Of a DNA stretch of 64,000 bases, positions 33,280-42,076 are shown one piece after another. Where the stretch lies: the NCBI GenBank assembly GCA_902574355.1, contig CACGNN010000001.1, positions 62,001 through 126,000 on the forward strand. The letters run 5' to 3'. The position numbers were made by a program, and so were the translations under genes. Position 1 is the stretch's first letter. Each line of letters begins with the position of its first letter. This DNA is from an uncultured SAR86 cluster bacterium (GTDB taxonomy: Bacteria > Pseudomonadota > Gammaproteobacteria > Magnimaribacterales > Magnimaribacteraceae). Under the pieces are notes generated by a model, which was given only the letters and a program-made list of their open reading frames with translations, did no database searches and was not told the origin of the DNA.

Positions 33280-33724
33280 TCTTTAGAATGCTTAATCCGT
33301 GTGTTTTTGTATGAGTTAAGAACTCTTCCAAGAATAAATTCCATTGGAATTTTTCATCTTTGCTGAGCATATTCTTATTAGGATATTTATTTCTTAACCA
33401 GAATTGCCTTTTACCATTGAATTTTCTAACCTCAGCCATTTTTGCATCGTGATAGATATATATTTCAATCTCTGTATTTTGTAACAAAGATAGAGACTTA
33501 GATTTATAGATCTGTATCACTGATGTATGACTAGACAACTTTTTACAGGAAATTTTTATTTCTTTATTTAATGCACCTTCAGGGATCAAATAGACCATAC
33601 TGTTCTCATGATCTGCAATAGGAAAGAGGTGAACGAGTTTTAAATAATTTCTTTCATATAAACGTAGAAGTTGATTTAAGCCTCTCTTGCTATGTTTATA
33701 TTTAATAATCTTATTCTTTATCAT
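33269..33724 (-). CDS. yqiB: DUF1249-family protein (YqiB-like)
   Basis: A 151-aa cytoplasmic protein. The N-terminal YERNYLKLVHLFP and the C-terminal IYHDAKMAEV, YPNKNMLSKDEKFQWNLFLEEFL and HG match E. coli YqiB and its relatives, a family of unknown function common in gammaproteobacteria (in E. coli beside nudF and cpdA, absent here). It overlaps the glycosylase gene by 14 bases and its 3' end contains the NtrC-like box of the next gene. Confidence 0.8.
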   Translation of the reverse strand: MIKNKIIKYKHSKRGLNQLLRLYERNYLKLVHLFPIADHENSMVYLIPEGALNKEIKISCKKLSSHTSVIQIYKSKSLSLLQNTEIEIYIYHDAKMAEVRKFNGKRQFWLRNKYPNKNMLSKDEKFQWNLFLEEFLTHTKTHGLSILKNAL

Positions 33725-34337
33725 AAGTAGACCATAATATTAACGCAGCTAGACTTCTGAAGGGAGACCAAGGTTCAGAGATTTTTTCCATTGTCAAATA
33801 GTCAGGTCTATCTTTGAGCCCCTTCATTCGTTGGGCAGCAACAATTAATCCTAAATCTGAATAAGGCCAAGCATCGAGCCTTTTTAAGCATGCCATTAGA
33901 TAGCATTGCGCAGTCCATTCTCCAATTCCTCTTATTTCAATTAGCTGCTTAATTACCTGTGAATCTTCTTTATTTTTGAGAGCATTAAGATCTAATTCCT
34001 TATCAATAATCTTATTAGCGATACCGGAACAATAATCTATCTTCTGTTTGCTCAAGCCTGCCTCTTTAAATTTCTTAGGATTTACAGATAGAAACTTCTC
34101 TGGTGTAAACGGCTTCACTAAAATTTTCATCCTTCCAAAGATAGCTTTTGCGGAAGCAACTGAGAGTTGCTGTTCGACAATCAAACTTATCAGTCCTTCA
34201 AAACCTTCTTTCTTACTGAAGGGGTTTATCTCATAATTTTTTTCTTCTAGTACTTTCTTAAAACCTGGCTCTCTTTTTGCAAGGAAATCAAAACCTTCTT
34301 TTAAAGTTTCTTCATTGAGCAATTTAAATTTTGTCAT
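33711..34337 (-). CDS. DNA-3-methyladenine glycosylase II (AlkA-like)
   Basis: A 208-aa HhH-GPD base-excision enzyme. The helix-hairpin-helix is IEIRGIGEWTAQCYLMACLKR (about residues 128-148, positions approximate) and the catalytic Asp lies in DAWPYSDLGLIVAAQ. GLISLIVEQQLSVASAKAIFGRM is the typical N-terminal helix pair. It lacks the Ada-like N-terminal extension of E. coli AlkA, matching the shorter MAG/AlkA forms. Overlaps both neighbours by 14 bases, on the same strand. Confidence 0.9.
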   Translation of the reverse strand: MTKFKLLNEETLKEGFDFLAKREPGFKKVLEEKNYEINPFSKKEGFEGLISLIVEQQLSVASAKAIFGRMKILVKPFTPEKFLSVNPKKFKEAGLSKQKIDYCSGIANKIIDKELDLNALKNKEDSQVIKQLIEIRGIGEWTAQCYLMACLKRLDAWPYSDLGLIVAAQRMKGLKDRPDYLTMEKISEPWSPFRSLAALILWSTYDKE

Positions 34338-35487
34338 ATAAGTCGATAGTCACTTCTTTTTTGAAAGGCAATAGGGCTCTTCGATCTTGGTTATATTCTA
34401 GAATATGCTCTCTTTCTCTTTCTAAAAAATCATCGATGGCCTCTTTAAATCTTAAATCCTTTATCCAATGAACAGAGAAGGTCTCAATAGGGCAGAAGCC
34501 TCTTTTAATCTTGTGTTCACCTTGAACACCTGGATCAAAAGACTTAAGTTTTTCTTCAATACAGAACTCAATACCTTGGTAATAGCATGTTTCAAAATGA
34601 AGAGAATCGTATTCTTTTAGACATCCCCAGTAACGGCCATAAAGCTTTTCATCGTCAAAAAAGTTTAAAGCACCCGCCACATATTCCCCTGAATTATTTT
34701 TGGCAAGCACCAACATAATAGTCTCAGGAATGGAATCTACAATTTTTTTAAAGAATTCAAAATTCAAATATCCGCGCATGCCTCTTTTTAAGTAGGTGAC
34801 TTGATAGAACTGATAAAAAGTCTCAAGCATTTCTAGAGTGATTTCTCTGCCACTTATTCTCGATACCGTTACGCCTTGATCATTAATCTTCTTTCTTTCT
34901 TTCTTAATATTTTTCCTTTGCCGTGAAGTCATATCCTGTAGAAAATTTTCAAAACTTAAGTAGTGATTATTAAACCAATGAAAAGAGTAACTTGTTCTTA
35001 AGCTAAAATCTTCTTGCGAGAAATCTTTAATTTCGTTTTTATTGGCCAAAAGAATATGTACGCTTGAGAAATCACTCTCTTCAGTGATTTTCTTAAGAGC
35101 TCTGGATATTTCTTCGATAACTTCCCCACTTCTTGTTTCATCGGTAATGAGTATTCTGGGACCACTTGCAGGAGTAAAAGGAATCGAGCTTACTAGCTTT
35201 GGATAGTAGTTGAGTCCGTTTCGGTAATAGGCATCAGCCCATGACCAATCAAAAATGAATTCACCTTGCGAATCTGTTTTTATATACAGAGGCATAATGG
35301 CCATAATTTTTTCATTTTCTGAAGCAATCAAATGCAACGGCGTCCATCCTTGCTCTGGAGAGACACAATTTGTTATTTCTAGAGCTTTTAAGAATTCATA
35401 TTTCAAGAAAGGGTATTTGCTACTTAAAACAGCATCCCAGTCTTCTTTATTAATTTTTTCTATTGAGTCTATGAATTCTATCTTCAT
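34324..35487 (-). CDS. DUF482 / FemAB-like N-acyltransferase
   Basis: Start placed at ATG 35487, which forms a 4-base ATGA overlap with the ubiA stop; the longer frame from 35535 adds 16 residues inside ubiA. The 387-aa product matches the DUF482 (PF04339) GNAT-fold family: PFTPASGPRIL, HWFNNHYLSFENFLQDMTSRQRKNIKKERKKI and the C-terminal GRYWGCLKEYDSLHFETCYYQGIEFCIE. Annotated in databases as peptidogalycan-biosynthesis or acyltransferase, but the substrate is unproven. Confidence 0.87.
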   Translation of the reverse strand: MKIEFIDSIEKINKEDWDAVLSSKYPFLKYEFLKALEITNCVSPEQGWTPLHLIASENEKIMAIMPLYIKTDSQGEFIFDWSWADAYYRNGLNYYPKLVSSIPFTPASGPRILITDETRSGEVIEEISRALKKITEESDFSSVHILLANKNEIKDFSQEDFSLRTSYSFHWFNNHYLSFENFLQDMTSRQRKNIKKERKKINDQGVTVSRISGREITLEMLETFYQFYQVTYLKRGMRGYLNFEFFKKIVDSIPETIMLVLAKNNSGEYVAGALNFFDDEKLYGRYWGCLKEYDSLHFETCYYQGIEFCIEEKLKSFDPGVQGEHKIKRGFCPIETFSVHWIKDLRFKEAIDDFLEREREHILEYNQDRRALLPFKKEVTIDLYDKI

Positions 35488-36350
35488 AGCGAAACACCCA
35501 AAATGGAACCTAGAAAGATAGAAAGCCCTAACCAATTATTATTTTTGAAAGCTTTAAGGCACTGACTACTTATTTGATCTTTAATCAGATAGGTTTGGTA
35601 AATAGCTAGTAAGAAACTGAATAGTGCGAAAAGGTAAAAACTAATATGTAAATTAAGAAGAACCGCTGCATAAACTAATATCAAAATAGAAGTGAGATGA
35701 AACAAAAAGAAGAGAGGAACTACGATACTTCCAAAAGTAATTGCTGAAGAATTTATCCCTAAATTTAAATCATCTTTCTTATCACATAGTGCATAAGCAG
35801 TGTCATAAGCAATAATCCAAAAAAAACATGAAAAAAATAATAAGAGACTTATGTTGCTTATGTTATTTGTTTCAGCTGCGGATACCATAATTATCCCCCA
35901 GGAAAAAGCGAGTCCTAAAAAAATCTGAGGTACAGAAAAAAATCTTTTACTTAAGGGATAAATAGTCGCCAGGGCTAGACCAACTATAGCCATATAAGTG
36001 GTTAATAGATTCATGAAGAATAGTAGAGAAGCAGAAAGGAATACCAATAAAGTAAAAAGACTCAGGGCTTCAACGGGTCTAATTTCACCAGTAATCATAG
36101 GTCTATTTTTTGTTCTTTCTACTTTTCCATCAAAATCTCTGTCAAAATAATCATTTATCACGCAGCCTGCTGATCTCATTAAAAATGTTCCAAGCATAAA
36201 TAAGAATATTAAGAGTAAGTTTGGATTACCATTTGTCAGAATAAAAAAAGCACTAAGGGTAGGCCATAATAGAAGTGCAGTACCAATTGGTTTATCTGCT
36301 CTCATTAATTTAATAAAGCTTAAAATTTTCTTTGTTTTGTACATCGGCAA
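35484..36350 (-). CDS. ubiA: 4-Hydroxybenzoate polyprenyltransferase
   Basis: Membrane prenyltransferase of ubiquinone synthesis. The 288-aa protein has eight or nine helices and the two Asp-rich motifs: NDYFDRDFDGKVERTKNRP (NDxxDxxxD, about residues 67-85) and YDTAYALCDKKDD (about 182-194). MRADKPIGTALLLWPTLSAF at the N-terminus is the UbiA signature. ubiC is not adjacent. Divergent from the rubredoxin gene, an arrangement also known in Pseudomonas-type genomes. Confidence 0.95.
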   Translation of the reverse strand: MPMYKTKKILSFIKLMRADKPIGTALLLWPTLSAFFILTNGNPNLLLIFLFMLGTFLMRSAGCVINDYFDRDFDGKVERTKNRPMITGEIRPVEALSLFTLLVFLSASLLFFMNLLTTYMAIVGLALATIYPLSKRFFSVPQIFLGLAFSWGIIMVSAAETNNISNISLLLFFSCFFWIIAYDTAYALCDKKDDLNLGINSSAITFGSIVVPLFFLFHLTSILILVYAAVLLNLHISFYLFALFSFLLAIYQTYLIKDQISSQCLKAFKNNNWLGLSIFLGSILGVSL

Positions 36351-36437
36351 ACAATACTTGTCGAGAAGATTGATACTTTAGTCTAAGTTGCTAATAAAGT
36401 TGAGTTAGAATATCTTTTTTTGAAAAAGGAGTAAGCT

Positions 36438-36605
36438 TTGAAAAAGTGGGAATGCATTGTTTGTGGTCTGATTTATGATGAAGAGGAAGGCTGGCCGGAT
36501 GATGGCATTGAGCCTGGAACAAAATGGGAAGATGTACCCGAAGATTGGATTTGTCCTGATTGCGGAGTAGGAAAAGAAGATTTTGAGATGGTTGAAATAG
36601 GTTAA
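36438..36605 (+). CDS. rubA: Rubredoxin
   Basis: A 55-aa gene with both iron-binding pairs: Cys6 and Cys9 in [12 protein letters not shown], and Cys39 and Cys42 in [15 protein letters not shown]. It is a one-iron electron carrier. Translation starts at TTG 36438 with a strong AAGGAG ribosome-binding site (36426-36431, 6-base spacing); no ATG is available upstream in frame. The next gene starts 3 bases after its stop. A partner reductase or alkane hydroxylase is not adjacent. Confidence 0.95.
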   Translation: MKKWECIVCGLIYDEEEGWPDDGIEPGTKWEDVPEDWICPDCGVGKEDFEMVEIG

Positions 36606-36608
36606 CTA

Positions 36609-37871
36609 ATGACTCTAACTTCTAGAATTATTCTTTCCATGCTTTTGGCCATGGCTGGTGGTATCGTGCTTAAATTCGTTAATGATGGAGGTTTATTAGG
36701 GAGTATAGGCCAATTAATTTTGATAGATTTTTTCACCGAAGGTTTATTGGATGTTGTAGGACAAATTTTCATAGCCTCTTTAAGGTTAGTAATTGTTCCA
36801 CTTGTATTTTTCTCTCTTGTTTGTGGCGTTGTTTCAATTTCTTCTACTTCTAGAATAGGCACTATAAGTATCAAAACTTTATCTCTATATTTATTAACAA
36901 CAGCAATAGCTATAACGATAGCACTTTCCTTTGCACTTTTATTTCAACCTGGTATAGGAATTGATCTAGCTTTACCAACAACTTTCGCCTCAACTGAGGC
37001 ACCATCCATAAAAGAAGTTTTAATCAATATTTTTCCAACAAATCCCATTGCTGCCATGGCTGAAGGAAATATGCTTCAAATCATTGTTTTCTCGCTTTTA
37101 TTTGGAATTGCTTTAAAGAGTCTTGGCTCTGCAGGTGAACCATTGAAGAATGCTTTTGAGTTAATAAATGATGTTATCTTGAGTTTGGTAAGGATGCTTA
37201 TCGAACTTGCGCCTTATGGAATCTTTGCGTTACTTTTCTCACTATTTGCTGTTCAAGGATTCGGTATGATTGGGGATTTAGCAAAGTACTTCTTTTTACT
37301 TGTTTTTGTTTTAATCTTCCATGCATTCATAACTTACGGCAGTTTATTGACTCTTTTAGCACGATTAAATCCTATTAAGTTTTTCATGAAAGTAAGATCG
37401 CTTGCTGTCTTTGCTTTTAGCACCTCTTCAAGCAGCGCAACAATGCCTATAACTTTGGATACAGTAAAAAATAAAATAGGTGTGAACTCTTCAATTGGAT
37501 CTTTTACGGTGCCACTTGGAGCAACAATTAATATGGATGGAACAGCTATCATGCAAGGCATAGCTACAGTCTTTATTTCTCAGGCTTACAACATTGAACT
37601 TTCTATGGTCGATTACTTGATGGTCATTCTTACTGCAACTCTGGCATCTATAGGAACTGCTGGCGTTCCCGGAGTTGGTTTAATTATGCTTGCAATGGTT
37701 CTCGAACAGGTTGGTTTACCAGTAGAAGGTATTGCATTAATTATAGGGGTTGATAGGTTGTTGGACATGACGAGAACTGCTGTCAATGTTACTGGAGACG
37801 CTATGGTTTCTAGTGTAGTTGCAGTCTCTGAGGATGAATTTGATTTAGAAACGTTTCATTCTGAAAAATAA
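36609..37871 (+). CDS. Dicarboxylate/amino acid:cation symporter (DAACS)
   Basis: A 420-aa transporter of the GltP/DctA family with eight helices and two re-entrant loops. The substrate-loop motif FSTSSSSATMPITL (about residues 272-285) and GATINMDGTAIMQG (about 307-320) are intact, and GIALIIGVDRLLDMTRTAVNVTGDA carries the C-terminal Asp and Asn that bind substrate and cation. Likely substrates are glutamate, aspartate or C4-dicarboxylates; which one cannot be told. Probably co-transcribed with rubredoxin. Confidence 0.93.
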   Translation: MTLTSRIILSMLLAMAGGIVLKFVNDGGLLGSIGQLILIDFFTEGLLDVVGQIFIASLRLVIVPLVFFSLVCGVVSISSTSRIGTISIKTLSLYLLTTAIAITIALSFALLFQPGIGIDLALPTTFASTEAPSIKEVLINIFPTNPIAAMAEGNMLQIIVFSLLFGIALKSLGSAGEPLKNAFELINDVILSLVRMLIELAPYGIFALLFSLFAVQGFGMIGDLAKYFFLLVFVLIFHAFITYGSLLTLLARLNPIKFFMKVRSLAVFAFSTSSSSATMPITLDTVKNKIGVNSSIGSFTVPLGATINMDGTAIMQGIATVFISQAYNIELSMVDYLMVILTATLASIGTAGVPGVGLIMLAMVLEQVGLPVEGIALIIGVDRLLDMTRTAVNVTGDAMVSSVVAVSEDEFDLETFHSEK

Positions 37872-37944
37872 TATTTTAATTAAACCTCTATACCGTTAGA
37901 CTACGCGCTTGGATTAGAAATTCCAATATTTTTGAGGAGAAATA

Positions 37945-39951
37945 ATGTTAGAAAGTTATCTTGCAGTACCACCAATGCTTGGTGTTTTGGGCTTATTAGT
38001 TGCTTTGGGTATATATCTTGTTGTTACTAGATTTCCTGAAGGAGATGAGAGTGTAAAGAAAATTGGTGACCAAATACATCTTGGTGCAATGACCTTTATG
38101 AAGACCGAATATACCTACTTAAGCATTTTTGCATTAATAGTTATAGTTTTAGTATGGTTTTCCTTGGGCGAAGGAACAGCAATAGCTGTTTTCGCAGGGG
38201 CCTTATCTTCCTCTGTGGCCGGTTGGATAGGTATGTATTCTGCTACTAAAGCAAATGTAAGAACAGCAACAGCTGCTTCTGACTCTGGTGCTGAAGCAGC
38301 TTTATCCGTAGCTTTTTATGGCGGTTCGATCATGGGTCTTTGTGTAGCTTCACTGGGTTTGATTGGCCTGGGAACGCTCTTTTATATATTAAGTGGTGAT
38401 GCACATTCAATTGAAGGATTTGCGATGGGTGCTTCTATCGTGGCTCTATTTTCAAGAGTTGGTGGAGGTATCTATACCAAAAGTGCTGATGTAGGCGCAG
38501 ATCTAGTGGGCAAAGTAGAGGCTGGGATTCCGGAAGATGATCCAAGAAATCCTGGAGTGATAGCTGATAATGTCGGAGATAATGTAGGTGATATAGCTGG
38601 GATGGGCTCAGATATTTTTGAATCTTATTGTGGTTCAATGGTGGCTTGTATAGCAATAGCGTCAACTTATCTCATAACCTCTGAATTTTCTCAAGCAGAC
38701 AAAGATGGAATGATGTTCTTACCTTTGGCATTAGCTTCAATAGGTTTGATAGCGTCTATTCTAGGAATTGTAATTGTTAGACTGTTTTCGAAGTCTTCAC
38801 CTGCAAATGCAATGAGATGGGGCACAATGGGTGCGCCATTTATTTTTATCATAGCGGCTTATTTTTTAACTAATGCTCTAGTTGGAACTAATGGTTTTGA
38901 TGTTTGGTTGGCTGTTGTCTGTGGTTCAGTAGGTGGAATAGCTATTGGGTTAATTACGGAATTCTATACTGGCTCTAGCCCAGTAATAAAGATCGCTGAA
39001 GCTGGCCAAACTGGCTCTGCGACCGTAATGATCACAGGACTTTCAGTAGGTATGCAATCTGTGGTGCTACCTATAGCTTGTATTATTCTAATTATTTATA
39101 TTTCAACTGAATTAACAGGTCTTTATGGTGTTGGTATTGCCGCAGTTGGTATGTTGTCGACTGTAGGTATAACCATGGCCATAGATGCTTATGGACCTGT
39201 AGCAGATAATGCTGGAGGGATAGCAGAAATGGCAGGTATGCCTTCTGAGACTAGAGTAATCACAGACGAATTAGATGAGCAAGGTAACACTACCGCTGCT
39301 ATTGGTAAGGGTTTCGCTATCGGAGCTGCTGCTTTAGCAGCGCTAGCAATAATCTCGGCTTTTGTTGAAACAGTTTCTGCTAATAGAGCCGAGCCACTTC
39401 AACTTATTTTATCTAACCCTACAGTACTTATAGGTATATTTATTGGAGGAGCAATACCTTTCTTAATAGCTTCAATTACTATGACAGCTGTTGGAGATGC
39501 CGCCTTTGAAATGATTAATGAAATAAGAAGACAATTCAAAGAAATCCCAGGACTTTTAGAAGGTAATGCAGAGCCAGATACTGCAAAATGTGTAGATATT
39601 GCAACAGCAGCAGCACTTAAGAAAATGCTCCTACCTGGAGTCATTGCTGTTTCGGCACCACCTTTAGTTGGACTAGGAATTGGAGCTGAAGCTTTGGGTG
39701 GAATGCTTGCGGGAGGTCTCCTAGTTTGCGTGCTTATGGCATTATTCATGGCAAATGCTGGGGGTGCTTGGGATAACGCTAAGAAGTATATTGAAAAAGG
39801 AAACCTTGGCGGTAAAGGTACTGATACTCATTCAGCAGCTGTTGTTGGTGATACTGTTGGAGATCCTTTCAAGGACACATCAGGACCATCAATGAACATT
39901 CTAATTAATGTAATGGCAATTGTAAGTTTAGTAATTGCTCCTTTGCTTTAA
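37945..39951 (+). CDS. hppA: Membrane pyrophosphatase, K+-dependent type, possibly Na+-pumping
   Basis: A 668-aa protein with about 16 helices that couples PPi hydrolysis to cation pumping. PPi-binding motifs [13 protein letters not shown] and DNVGDNVGD are complete. The Ala in [10 protein letters not shown] marks the K+-dependent class. The pump gate helix reads [13 protein letters not shown] with Glu in the position found in sodium-pumping members, not four residues later as in plant H+ pumps, so Na+ transport is inferred. Strong ribosome-binding site GAGGAG before the ATG. Shares a TTAA stop with the GNAT gene. Confidence 0.95.
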   Translation: MLESYLAVPPMLGVLGLLVALGIYLVVTRFPEGDESVKKIGDQIHLGAMTFMKTEYTYLSIFALIVIVLVWFSLGEGTAIAVFAGALSSSVAGWIGMYSATKANVRTATAASDSGAEAALSVAFYGGSIMGLCVASLGLIGLGTLFYILSGDAHSIEGFAMGASIVALFSRVGGGIYTKSADVGADLVGKVEAGIPEDDPRNPGVIADNVGDNVGDIAGMGSDIFESYCGSMVACIAIASTYLITSEFSQADKDGMMFLPLALASIGLIASILGIVIVRLFSKSSPANAMRWGTMGAPFIFIIAAYFLTNALVGTNGFDVWLAVVCGSVGGIAIGLITEFYTGSSPVIKIAEAGQTGSATVMITGLSVGMQSVVLPIACIILIIYISTELTGLYGVGIAAVGMLSTVGITMAIDAYGPVADNAGGIAEMAGMPSETRVITDELDEQGNTTAAIGKGFAIGAAALAALAIISAFVETVSANRAEPLQLILSNPTVLIGIFIGGAIPFLIASITMTAVGDAAFEMINEIRRQFKEIPGLLEGNAEPDTAKCVDIATAAALKKMLLPGVIAVSAPPLVGLGIGAEALGGMLAGGLLVCVLMALFMANAGGAWDNAKKYIEKGNLGGKGTDTHSAAVVGDTVGDPFKDTSGPSMNILINVMAIVSLVIAPLL

Positions 39952-40391
39952 ATAAGAAGACTTTTTTTCATAGTTTTATGAGGTATGCCTGTATCAGAAT
40001 GATATGGACATACCTCTTTGTAACCAAGACTTGAATAGAAACTTATTGCCTCTTCTCTTGCATTCAAAACCATAATTCCTGCTCCTTTAGAAGTTGCATA
40101 TCTTTCTAATTTATCAACAATCTCTGAACCTATACCCCTTCTTTTAAACCGACTATCTACGGCCATATATCTTATTTGAGCTTCATTCTCAGAGTTGAAA
40201 TGCACTCTGCCTGAAGCGATCACATTTTCCTTTTCATCTATCCCCATCAAATGAAAACTTTTATCTTCTATGGAGTCTGCTAAAGATTCTTTTGACATAC
40301 CTAGAGGTTTTCTAAGTACTTCCCATCTAAATAAGAGATAGCTTTCCCATTCTTCATTGCTTTTAGGGGATTTAATAGAGTAATTAGGCAT
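39948..40391 (-). CDS. GNAT-family N-acetyltransferase
   Basis: A 147-aa single-domain acetyltransferase. The acetyl-CoA loop is SRFKRRGIGSEIVDKLERYA (R/Q-x-x-G-x-G/A), with VLNARE and AISFYSSLGYKEV following, typical of GNAT. The N-terminus EEWESYLLFRWEVLRKPLGM resembles the YitI/ElaA-like subgroup often named GNAT phosphinothricin-like. Substrate unknown. Divergent from cmoA with only 30 bases between. Confidence 0.85.
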   Translation of the reverse strand: MPNYSIKSPKSNEEWESYLLFRWEVLRKPLGMSKESLADSIEDKSFHLMGIDEKENVIASGRVHFNSENEAQIRYMAVDSRFKRRGIGSEIVDKLERYATSKGAGIMVLNAREEAISFYSSLGYKEVCPYHSDTGIPHKTMKKSLLI

Positions 40392-40421
40392 ATTAAGTCG
40401 TTAGATTCTACAATAGCTGAT

Positions 40422-41144
40422 ATGGGAAAGCAGGATAATATTTATGAAAAAGGCAATTTAAGTGGTTTGCCCTTTACCTTTAATGAAGAGGTAGCAGAAG
40501 TTTTTGAAGATATGATACAAAGATCTGTTCCTGGCTATAAAACTAGTTTAAATATCATTACCCATTATGCTAAAAATTTTTATAAGGATGATACAAATTG
40601 TTATGACATTGGTTGCTCTCTAGGAGCCTCTAGCTTTTCAATTCTTCAAGGCGCAAACAAAGCTAAAATAATCGCGATTGATAAATCAGAGGCTATGATA
40701 GATGAGTGCGAGCGTATATTTAAAAACTATAAAGATCCTGGCTCATTAATTTTCTTGAATGAAGATATTATGGAAAGTGATTTACAGAACGCTTCTCTAA
40801 TAGTCGTAAACTATCTCATACAATTTTTGGACTTGGAAGAAAGAGATATTCTATTCAAAAAAATGTTTAAAGCCTTAATTCCGAATGGAGTTTTAATTTT
40901 GTCAGAGAAAGTTCATTATGAAAATAAATTTGAGAATCAAAGAATTATCAATACACATCATCTATTTAAATCAGCAAATGGTTATTCTGATTTAGAAATT
41001 TCTGGAAAACGAGATTCTTTGGAAGGGATTCTAAAGACGGAATGTGAAGAAGAGCATATTTTAAGAGCAAGAAAAGCTGGTTTTCTTAAGGCTGAGAAAA
41101 TTTTATCTAATTTAAATTTCAGGACCTTTGTATTTTCAAAGTGA
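40422..41144 (+). CDS. cmoA: Carboxy-S-adenosyl-L-methionine synthase
   Basis: A 240-aa Rossmann methyltransferase-like enzyme that turns SAM and prephenate into carboxy-SAM. NCYDIGCSLGASSFSIL is the SAM-binding motif I, IAIDKSEAMIDEC motif II, and NYLIQFLDLEERD is a CmoA hallmark. The product is used by CmoB, whose gene overlaps by 4 bases. Length matches the E. coli protein. Confidence 0.96.
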   Translation: MGKQDNIYEKGNLSGLPFTFNEEVAEVFEDMIQRSVPGYKTSLNIITHYAKNFYKDDTNCYDIGCSLGASSFSILQGANKAKIIAIDKSEAMIDECERIFKNYKDPGSLIFLNEDIMESDLQNASLIVVNYLIQFLDLEERDILFKKMFKALIPNGVLILSEKVHYENKFENQRIINTHHLFKSANGYSDLEISGKRDSLEGILKTECEEEHILRARKAGFLKAEKILSNLNFRTFVFSK

Positions 41145-42076
41145 GCATGTTTGTTTCTAAAGAAGTAGACGCATTGTATAACCAATATAAAGATAATCCA
41201 TTTGGTAATAAGAAAGACCGAAGAATTGAAAGTTGGTTAGAAATATTAAGTAGATTACCTTCTACTCTAAATGAAGAAGTGGAATTAATTAATGGGGTTA
41301 ATATAGATTTTGATATTAAAGACAATGACGAAATAGAGCGCTTACTTTTGCAACTAATCCCATGGCGGAAGGGGCCTTTTAGAATAAATGATATATTTAT
41401 TGATAGTGAATGGGACTCCGCAAAAAAATGGAAAAGATTTCAAAAACTTAATCTTGACTTGGATGGTAAGTCCATTCTTGATGTTGGATCTGGTAATGGA
41501 TACTATGCTTTTCGAATGGTGGGTATGGGTGCAGACAAAGTTCTTTGTTTAGAACCTAACCTGGTACATGTTTCACAATTCTCTGCTATTAATCATTTTG
41601 TTAACTCTGAAAAGATCAGGATGATACCTGAGCGCTTAGAAGAGTCTGGGTTAGCAAATTCAAAATTCGATGTAATATTTAGTATGGGTCTCTTGTATCA
41701 CCAAAGAAATCCTTTTGAGCACTTGAATAACTTAAAAGATTTACTAGCAGATAATGGAAAGTTAGTTCTTGAAACAATTATTTCGCCAAAAGAATACGGT
41801 ATAGCCCTTGAACCTTCTAATGGAAAATATGCTTCAATGCCAAATGTGCATTTTGTCCATACTGATAATGGGTGCAAGTCGATTTTTAGAAATCTTAGTC
41901 TACAAGTTCACGCTGAGAGCGATTTATCAGTAACAAATGACAATGAGCAAAGAAGTACCAAGTGGATGCCATTTAAATCATTTGAATCTGCACTAAATTT
42001 GCAAAACAAATCTATCACTATAGAGGGATACCCTGCACCAAAAAGGAAATTTTATTTATTAGGAAAAGCTTCTTAA
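41141..42076 (+). CDS. cmoB: tRNA U34 carboxymethyltransferase
   Basis: A 311-aa enzyme that uses carboxy-SAM to convert 5-hydroxyuridine to 5-oxyacetyl-uridine at tRNA position 34. SILDVGSGNGYYAFRMVGMGA and WRKGPFRINDIFIDSEWDSAKKW are CmoB motifs. The start is GTG 41141 (GTGA overlap with cmoA) or ATG 41147 two codons on. It shares its TTAA stop with recG on the opposite strand. Confidence 0.96.
   Translation: MSMFVSKEVDALYNQYKDNPFGNKKDRRIESWLEILSRLPSTLNEEVELINGVNIDFDIKDNDEIERLLLQLIPWRKGPFRINDIFIDSEWDSAKKWKRFQKLNLDLDGKSILDVGSGNGYYAFRMVGMGADKVLCLEPNLVHVSQFSAINHFVNSEKIRMIPERLEESGLANSKFDVIFSMGLLYHQRNPFEHLNNLKDLLADNGKLVLETIISPKEYGIALEPSNGKYASMPNVHFVHTDNGCKSIFRNLSLQVHAESDLSVTNDNEQRSTKWMPFKSFESALNLQNKSITIEGYPAPKRKFYLLGKAS

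Noticed and set aside
33162-33344. 60-aa minus-strand reading frame upstream of glutamine synthetase
   Set aside because: It overlaps the 3' end of the yqiB gene in another frame and covers the regulatory region; the composition is not protein-like.
36602-36874. 90-aa minus-strand frame over the dicarboxylate symporter start
   Set aside because: Shadow of a strong, family-matched gene on the plus strand; Pro/Thr/Ile-rich composition typical of antisense to membrane genes.
37872-37944. Possible terminator between the dicarboxylate symporter and hppA (TTGGA ... TCCAA then TATTTTT)
   Set aside because: The stem is only 5 bp with an 8-base loop; too weak to call.
39399-39749. 116-aa minus-strand frame inside hppA
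   Set aside because: Antisense shadow of a conserved membrane pyrophosphatase segment, with no ribosome-binding site or family match.
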